Assembly: GCF_001021975.1 (NCBI RefSeq) | Contig: NZ_CP009928.1 | Location: forward strand, 248,001-312,000 | DNA: 64,000 bases | Reading direction: 5' to 3' | Source: Chryseobacterium gallinarum | GTDB lineage: Bacteria > Bacteroidota > Bacteroidia > Flavobacteriales > Weeksellaceae | Shown here: positions 59,665 to 64,000 of the stretch, piece after piece | How positions within the stretch are numbered: the stretch's first letter is position 1 | Layout of the letters: every line of letters begins with the position of its first letter | Made by a program: the position numbers and the translations under genes | The notes under the pieces: generated by a model | Database searches by the model: none | What the model saw: only the letters and a program-made list of their open reading frames with translations | Told to the model about the DNA's origin: nothing

Positions 59665-60156
59665 ATGGATACCACATTAATCAATATTCTCTGTCTCGTT
59701 TTACTGTTCGTGGGAATACTCGGCACATTTTTACCCGTTTTACCGGGATTATTGCTAAGTATTTGTGGATTATTAATTTACAAATTCGGGACGGATGCAG
59801 ATCTGCCAATGATCTATGTCTGGGCATTTGGTATTCTTACGGCAGCATCTGTGGTGTTAAGTTATGTTATTCCTGCAAAGACCAACAGAAAATACGGAGG
59901 AACCCGCTGGGGAAGCATCGGTTCTGTAGTCGGAACCATTGTGGGAATTTTTATTCCCATCCCGCTGGGCTTTTTAATTGGAATGTTTGCCGGTGTCTTT
60001 ATCGGTGAGCTTCTTCATGACAGTAAAGATATGAATAAAGCATTACGATCTACTAAAGGAGCCTTCATCGGATTTATTTATGGCACCGGCTTCAGCTTCG
60101 TAGTAGGCGTGGCAATGTTTTTGGTAGTACTTCTTAATATGTTTAATATTATATAA
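59665..60156 (+). CDS. DUF456-family membrane protein
   Basis: The 163-residue protein has four or five membrane helices with glycine-rich segments: ILCLVLLFVGILGTFLPVLPGLLLSICGLLIY, YVWAFGILTAASVVLSYVIPAKTNRKYGGTRWGSIGSVVGTIVGIF, and FIGFIYGTGFSFVVGVAMFLVVL. This matches the DUF456 pattern (PGLP motif, then GGS-rich helices). Function unknown. It is followed 10 nt later by the lipoprotein gene, probably in one transcript. Confidence 0.83.
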   Translation: MDTTLINILCLVLLFVGILGTFLPVLPGLLLSICGLLIYKFGTDADLPMIYVWAFGILTAASVVLSYVIPAKTNRKYGGTRWGSIGSVVGTIVGIFIPIPLGFLIGMFAGVFIGELLHDSKDMNKALRSTKGAFIGFIYGTGFSFVVGVAMFLVVLLNMFNII

Positions 60157-60166
60157 TAAAAAAGAA

Positions 60167-60667
60167 ATGATGTTCCATAAAGCCATTATATTGAGTCTGG
60201 GCATTTTAGCATTAACAGGCTGTGATGCCCAAAAGAAAGTAAAAACAAATACTACATCTTCCGGAATGACCACTGACATAAAAACTGCCGATCGTAATGA
60301 AGGAATCATCTACTTCAATGAGGGAGAAAATAAATTCCTGAAAGAATATCAGATGAATGTGACTTTCAAAGGTGTTTCTGAAGACAGCCGGTGCCCGGAA
60401 GGAGTAAACTGTATCTGGGCCGGTGCAGCCCTTGCCCAGGTTGAAGTTATGGGAATAGCAACCAGACCCGTGACGTTAAATCTGGCCAGCACGGACTTTC
60501 CTGCGAAAAACTATCATCAATCCGCCAACTTCAACGGGTTAAAATTCACTTTGCAGGAAGTGGCTCCATATCCGAAATCAGAAGGAACAAAAGCACTTGC
60601 CGGAAAATATAAAATCGGAATTACCATCACTCCTGCCAGGGATGCTTCAGACCCTACCAGGAAATAG
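60167..60667 (+). CDS. Lipoprotein with CPxxVNCIWAG motif, function unknown
   Basis: The 166-residue protein has a lipobox ending LTGC (Cys19) and a beta-sandwich-like domain with the conserved pattern SRCPEGVNCIWAGAALAQVEV (two Cys, Trp), which recurs in many bacterial periplasmic proteins of unknown function. Two consecutive ATGs (60167 and 60170) could start it; both fit. Its last 14 bases overlap the 3' end of the convergent ung gene. Confidence 0.77.
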   Translation: MMFHKAIILSLGILALTGCDAQKKVKTNTTSSGMTTDIKTADRNEGIIYFNEGENKFLKEYQMNVTFKGVSEDSRCPEGVNCIWAGAALAQVEVMGIATRPVTLNLASTDFPAKNYHQSANFNGLKFTLQEVAPYPKSEGTKALAGKYKIGITITPARDASDPTRK

Positions 60668-61295
60668 GTTTCTTTCCTTTGGAAATAAGATATTCATTAA
60701 TTTTTGAAAAAGGCTTGCTTCCAAAAAAGCCCCTGTGAACGGAAAATGGCGACGGATGCGCTGATTTCAAAATAAAATGTTTAGCCGGATCAATGAGTTC
60801 GGCTTTTTTTTGTGCAAAAGCCCCCCACAGCACAAACACTACATTTTCTTTTTTATCTGATATTTCCTTGATAATAAAATCTGTAAATTTCTCCCATCCA
60901 AGGTCTTTGTGGGAGTTCGGGGAATGGGCACGAACCGTTAAAGTGGCATTCAACAGCAAAACACCCTGTCTTGCCCAGTCGTCCAATTCTTTAGAAGTGC
61001 GCACCACACCTACATCATCTTTCAGCTCAATAAAAATATTTTTGAGGGATGGCGGTGCCGCTACCTGCTCAGAAACAGAGAAACACAATCCGTTTGCCTG
61101 ATGGTCATTATGGTAAGGATCCTGTCCGATAATCACTACCTCAACGTCATCAAAAGGTGTGAGTTCCAGTGCTCTGAAAATCTGGTTTTTCGGTGGAAAA
61201 ACTTTCGTGGTTTCATATTCATTTTTTACTTTCTCCCAAAGGGTTTTAAAGTATTCTGTCTTCTTGATCGGGGCTAACACTTCTGTCCAGGTCAT
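60654..61295 (-). CDS. ung: Uracil-DNA glycosylase (family 1)
   Basis: The 213-residue protein has the family 1 motifs: the catalytic loop GQDPYHNDHQANGLCFS with Asp59, LLLNATLTVR, VFVLWGAFAQKK and the leucine loop HPSPFSVHRGFFG with His180. It removes uracil from DNA. Its 3' end overlaps the convergent lipoprotein gene by 14 nt. A TAAATTTT sequence (one mismatch from the -7 consensus) lies upstream. Confidence 0.96.
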   Translation of the reverse strand: MTWTEVLAPIKKTEYFKTLWEKVKNEYETTKVFPPKNQIFRALELTPFDDVEVVIIGQDPYHNDHQANGLCFSVSEQVAAPPSLKNIFIELKDDVGVVRTSKELDDWARQGVLLLNATLTVRAHSPNSHKDLGWEKFTDFIIKEISDKKENVVFVLWGAFAQKKAELIDPAKHFILKSAHPSPFSVHRGFFGSKPFSKINEYLISKGKKPISW

Positions 61296-61354
61296 AACTT
61301 CAATTTGAAAATTTAGAAATGAGATTAATTTGAAAATAAAAAAGTTTTAACAAA

Positions 61355-61864
61355 TTAACGCATCTTTTTTAAACTAAAAACGGCATTTTCAAGGTTCTTC
61401 TCATCTTTTCTGTTTTCCTCTAAAACAAACCTGTGTTTTAAAAGTAAAGCCTGAGAAGCCTTATTACACTTATGGGTAAAAGCCAAAATTTCCTGTAAAT
61501 GTAAGGCATTAAATCCAAAATCTAAAACCGATGCCAGTGCTTCAGACATGATTCCTTTTTTATGATGTTCAGGAAGCAGTTCATATCCTGTTTCTGCTAT
61601 TTTCCTGTCTTCTGAAAAATTCCACAGGCAAATGGTTCCGATAAGATCCTGCTGATCCTTATAGGAAATACCCCAAAATATCATTTCATTATCCCGGGCT
61701 TTCCTTTTAATGTGTAAAATAAATTCCAGGGCATCATAATTAGATACCGGGGACTTTCTTTTAACATATTGATTAATGAGATCATTGCTTCTGATCCGTA
61801 AAATATCTTCTGTATGTGCCTCATTAACTTCTTTTAAAATCAGTCGCTCAGTTTCAAGTTTCAT
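61355..61864 (-). CDS. GNAT-family N-acetyltransferase (RimJ/RimL type)
   Basis: The 169-residue protein has the RimJ/RimL pattern: LETERLILKEVNEAHTEDILRIRSN at the start, AETGYELLPEHHKKGIMSEALASVLDFGFNALHLQEI for acetyl-CoA binding, and ASQALLLKHRF near the end. It acetylates an N-terminal or side-chain amine, substrate unknown. An exact -7 box ends 4 nt before its ATG. Confidence 0.87.
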   Translation of the reverse strand: MKLETERLILKEVNEAHTEDILRIRSNDLINQYVKRKSPVSNYDALEFILHIKRKARDNEMIFWGISYKDQQDLIGTICLWNFSEDRKIAETGYELLPEHHKKGIMSEALASVLDFGFNALHLQEILAFTHKCNKASQALLLKHRFVLEENRKDEKNLENAVFSLKKMR

Positions 61865-61868
61865 CTTT

Positions 61869-61876
61869 CAAATGTA
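61869..61876 (-). promoter_or_regulatory. -7 box of the GNAT gene (TACATTTG, 4 nt before ATG)
   Basis: Exact TAnnTTTG match on the minus strand, ending 4 nt before the ATG at 61864. No clear -33 at normal spacing. Confidence 0.5.
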
Positions 61877-61992
61877 ATAAAACCAAAATCATTTGTTTGA
61901 AAACACATCGAATTACTGTATCTCTTTATTTCCTGACTTTCAAATTAACTCATTTTCAAACATCCACCTCCTTAACATTCACATTTTCTCAC

Positions 61993-62000
61993 TAAATTTG
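61993..62000 (+). promoter_or_regulatory. -7 box of mutS2 (TAAATTTG, 5 nt before GTG)
   Basis: Exact TAnnTTTG match ending 5 nt before the GTG start codon at 62006, predicting a nearly leaderless GTG-initiated mRNA. Confidence 0.5.
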
Positions 62001-62005
62001 CAATT

Positions 62006-64000
62006 GTGTATATAGATAAAGAAGATTTAGACGAATTAGAGTTTCCGCAATTGCTCGCGGAAATCTCCCCATTTGCGTATTCTCCGAAAACAAGGGATAA
62101 GATTCTTCAACTTCGTCCGATGGAAATAGACGAAGCGGAGCTTTCATTAAAAAAAACGTCGGAATACCTGTCGAGTTTTGAAAGTTCAAATGCGATTCCG
62201 TTTGATGAATATGAAGATATTGAAAGTGAGCTGAAACTAATGCTGATTGAAAATTACCGTCTGGAAAACAATGCTTTCATCAAAATAAAAGCCATCACGG
62301 AACAAATCGGAAGATTACAAAAGTTCTTTCCTACCATGCCTGAAACTTTTCCTACTTTAATGGAGGAAGTTTCTGTATTGGAATTCAGGAAAGAGATTAT
62401 TGATAAGGTAGACAAAGTATTCAATCGGTTTGGTGAAGTAAAAAATGAAGCTTCACCCGCATTGAAAGGCTTAAGAACAGAAATCCAGCATGCTAAAAAA
62501 GCCATCCAGGAGAATTTCAACCGTGCTCTTACCACTTACGGACAAAGTGATTTTTTGGATGATATACGGGAAACGATTATTGATGATCAGAGAGTTTTAG
62601 CGGTAAAATCAGGGTTTAAGAAAAGGGTTCCGGGCAGGACACTGGGAATTTCAAAAACCGGCTCTATTACTTATATCCAGCCGGACAGTGTTGTTAAACA
62701 TTATTTTAAGCTCCGGGAAAATGAAGAGGAAGAGAAAAAGGAAATTGACAAGGTCCTCAGGAAGCTCACTGCAGAGCTGGCAGAATTCCAGCCCCAGCTT
62801 TGGAGGTATCAGGTCTATATTTTTGATCTTGATCTTACCAGGGCCAAGGCTAAGTTTTCTGAATTGATCAATGGAGTTCTTCCCAAGATCAACCGTCACA
62901 AAACCCTGAGATTAAAAGATGCCTTTCACCCACTTCTATGGCTGAGAAACAAAGCTGAAAACAAAACTATTTTCCCACAAAGCCTGACTTTAACGGAACA
63001 CAACAGGATCATCTGTATCTCCGGACCTAATGCCGGTGGAAAATCAATTACCCTGAAAACGGTAGGACTATTACAGCTGATGATCCAGAGTGGTATTTTA
63101 GTACCTGTGCATCCTAAATCCGAGATGTTTTTCTTTGATAAAGTAATGACCGATATTGGTGACAACCAATCTATTGAAAATCATTTATCAACCTATTCAT
63201 CCAGGCTGAAAAAGATGTCGGGAATTATCCGGGAGGCAGACGCCAATACGCTTTTACTGATTGATGAGTTCGGAACGGGATCTGATCCGGAATTGGGAGG
63301 CGCCCTGGCGGAAAGCTTCATGGAATACTTTTATGATAAAAAGAGTTTTGCCATTATTACAACGCATTACACCAATATTAAGCTGGTTGTAGAGCAACTT
63401 CCTAATGCCCAGAATGCAGCGATGCTTTTCAATGAAGAAACATTGGAACCAATGTACAAGCTGGAAGTAGGACAGGCAGGAAGCTCGTTTACCTTTGAAG
63501 TTGCCGAAAAGAACAGGATCCCAAGATTTATCATCCATTCTGCCAAGAAAAAAGTAGAACATGACATTGTCAATCTTGATAAAACCATTGTAAAACTACA
63601 GCAGGAGAAATTTGAAGTTGAAAAACTAAAATCCGATCTTGCCGAAAGAAAGGAGTCTGTGGAAGATAAGCGTGATAACCTTCAAAAGCTTAATGACCAG
63701 CTTCAGCAGAAACTTTTCAATTTTCAGAAATTGTATGAAGAGGAACACCGCAAGCTTCAGTTCGGGAACAAAATTGAAGCATTTATTGACAGCTATACCA
63801 AAGGGAAGTCAAGAAAAGATGTAGTGAAGGATTTTGTGAAATTGCTGGAACAGGAGAAATTCAGAAAGTTGGGAGCTGATAAAGATGAATCGAAACGCCT
63901 GCAGGTTGTGAAGAGAAAGATCACACAGCAGCTGAAAAAGGAGGAAGTGATTGAAAAGATTGCGGAGACCAACGAAAAGCTGGAAGAACAGCGTAAAAGT
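62006..64000 (+). CDS. mutS2: Endonuclease MutS2 (partial, 3' end outside window)
   Basis: The frame from GTG at 62006 stays open to the window edge: 665 codons, no stop. It starts VYIDKEDLDELEFPQLLAEI. It has the MutS-type ATPase: Walker A GPNAGGKS at residues 340-347, the STYSSRLKKM region, Walker B LLLIDEFGTG with Asp420 and Glu421, and ITTHY. A long Lys/Glu coiled coil follows, as in MutS2. The C-terminal Smr nuclease domain would lie beyond the window. MutS2 limits recombination or acts on stalled ribosomes, depending on species. Confidence 0.92.
   Translation, partial: MYIDKEDLDELEFPQLLAEISPFAYSPKTRDKILQLRPMEIDEAELSLKKTSEYLSSFESSNAIPFDEYEDIESELKLMLIENYRLENNAFIKIKAITEQIGRLQKFFPTMPETFPTLMEEVSVLEFRKEIIDKVDKVFNRFGEVKNEASPALKGLRTEIQHAKKAIQENFNRALTTYGQSDFLDDIRETIIDDQRVLAVKSGFKKRVPGRTLGISKTGSITYIQPDSVVKHYFKLRENEEEEKKEIDKVLRKLTAELAEFQPQLWRYQVYIFDLDLTRAKAKFSELINGVLPKINRHKTLRLKDAFHPLLWLRNKAENKTIFPQSLTLTEHNRIICISGPNAGGKSITLKTVGLLQLMIQSGILVPVHPKSEMFFFDKVMTDIGDNQSIENHLSTYSSRLKKMSGIIREADANTLLLIDEFGTGSDPELGGALAESFMEYFYDKKSFAIITTHYTNIKLVVEQLPNAQNAAMLFNEETLEPMYKLEVGQAGSSFTFEVAEKNRIPRFIIHSAKKKVEHDIVNLDKTIVKLQQEKFEVEKLKSDLAERKESVEDKRDNLQKLNDQLQQKLFNFQKLYEEEHRKLQFGNKIEAFIDSYTKGKSRKDVVKDFVKLLEQEKFRKLGADKDESKRLQVVKRKITQQLKKEEVIEKIAETNEKLEEQRKS

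Noticed and set aside
61355..61864. GNAT gene as the MdnD-type acetyltransferase of the graspetide cluster
   Set aside because: It is 5 kb away, has its own promoter and is of the RimJ/RimL type; no link to the cluster is visible.
1..64000. Prophage, insertion sequence or recent island
   Set aside because: No transposase, integrase, tRNA-att site or sharp change in base use was seen; only small non-coding repeats interrupt a chromosomal gene set.

Overview
The window looks like a chromosomal segment of a flavobacterium of the Chryseobacterium type (Bacteroidota, Weeksellaceae). The reasons are: AT-rich DNA; -7 promoter boxes of the TAnnTTTG type instead of E. coli -10 boxes; few Shine-Dalgarno sequences; a type IX secretion (T9SS) locus gldJ-porU-porV; a T9SS C-terminal sorting domain on a second protein; and dispersed palindromic intergenic repeats of the flavobacterial kind. 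I saw no rRNA, tRNA, transposase, prophage or CRISPR array.

Layout. 0-10 kb: end of a TPR-like gene, divergent fabH/corA, a patatin-like lipase, an unrecognised two-gene unit with zinc-ribbon motifs, a flavodoxin-fold oxidoreductase divergent from its likely HxlR regulator, tag, and a DoxD-type membrane protein with a small secreted partner. 10-16 kb: a four-gene efflux operon (tetR, tolC-like, emrA-like, emrB-like) with a visible promoter and a candidate operator. 16-25 kb: a T9SS-sorted S74 chaperone-domain protein, holB, an outer-membrane protein with lptC and anmK, a SRPBCC/Nudix divergent pair, a repeat cluster, and murF. 25-32 kb: gldJ and porU-porV. 32-49 kb: housekeeping and membrane genes (FUSC, phosphopantetheinyl transferase, ahcY, purE, purK, EamA exporter, cation/proton antiporter, TauE/SafE plus DUF1634, a VOC protein, an EEP nuclease-fold protein). 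49-53 kb: mvaD and a translationally coupled acyl-CoA ligase/NAD-reductase pair. 53.5-56.1 kb: a microviridin-like graspetide cluster with two precursor peptides and two ATP-grasp ligases. 56-64 kb: an alpha/beta hydrolase, pdxJ, an MscS channel, a double-glycine-leader Cys-containing peptide gene, DUF456, ung, a GNAT enzyme and the 5' two-thirds or more of mutS2.

The most interesting items are these. (1) The graspetide cluster: both precursors keep the leader motif PFFAxFLEKQ and a T-x-K-[YF]-P-S-D core, but acidic positions usually held by Glu are partly Asp. A strong intrinsic terminator sits between the precursor genes and the ligase genes. (2) A second, unrelated secreted-peptide gene 3 kb away. 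(3) A recurring arrangement in which an exact TAnnTTTG box lies only 4-5 nt before the start codon (seven genes), which predicts leaderless or nearly leaderless mRNAs. (4) A protein combining a self-cleaving S74 chaperone domain with a T9SS sorting domain, so self-cleavage would separate the payload from its sorting signal.

All functions are assigned from motifs, length and context read by eye. No database search was run.
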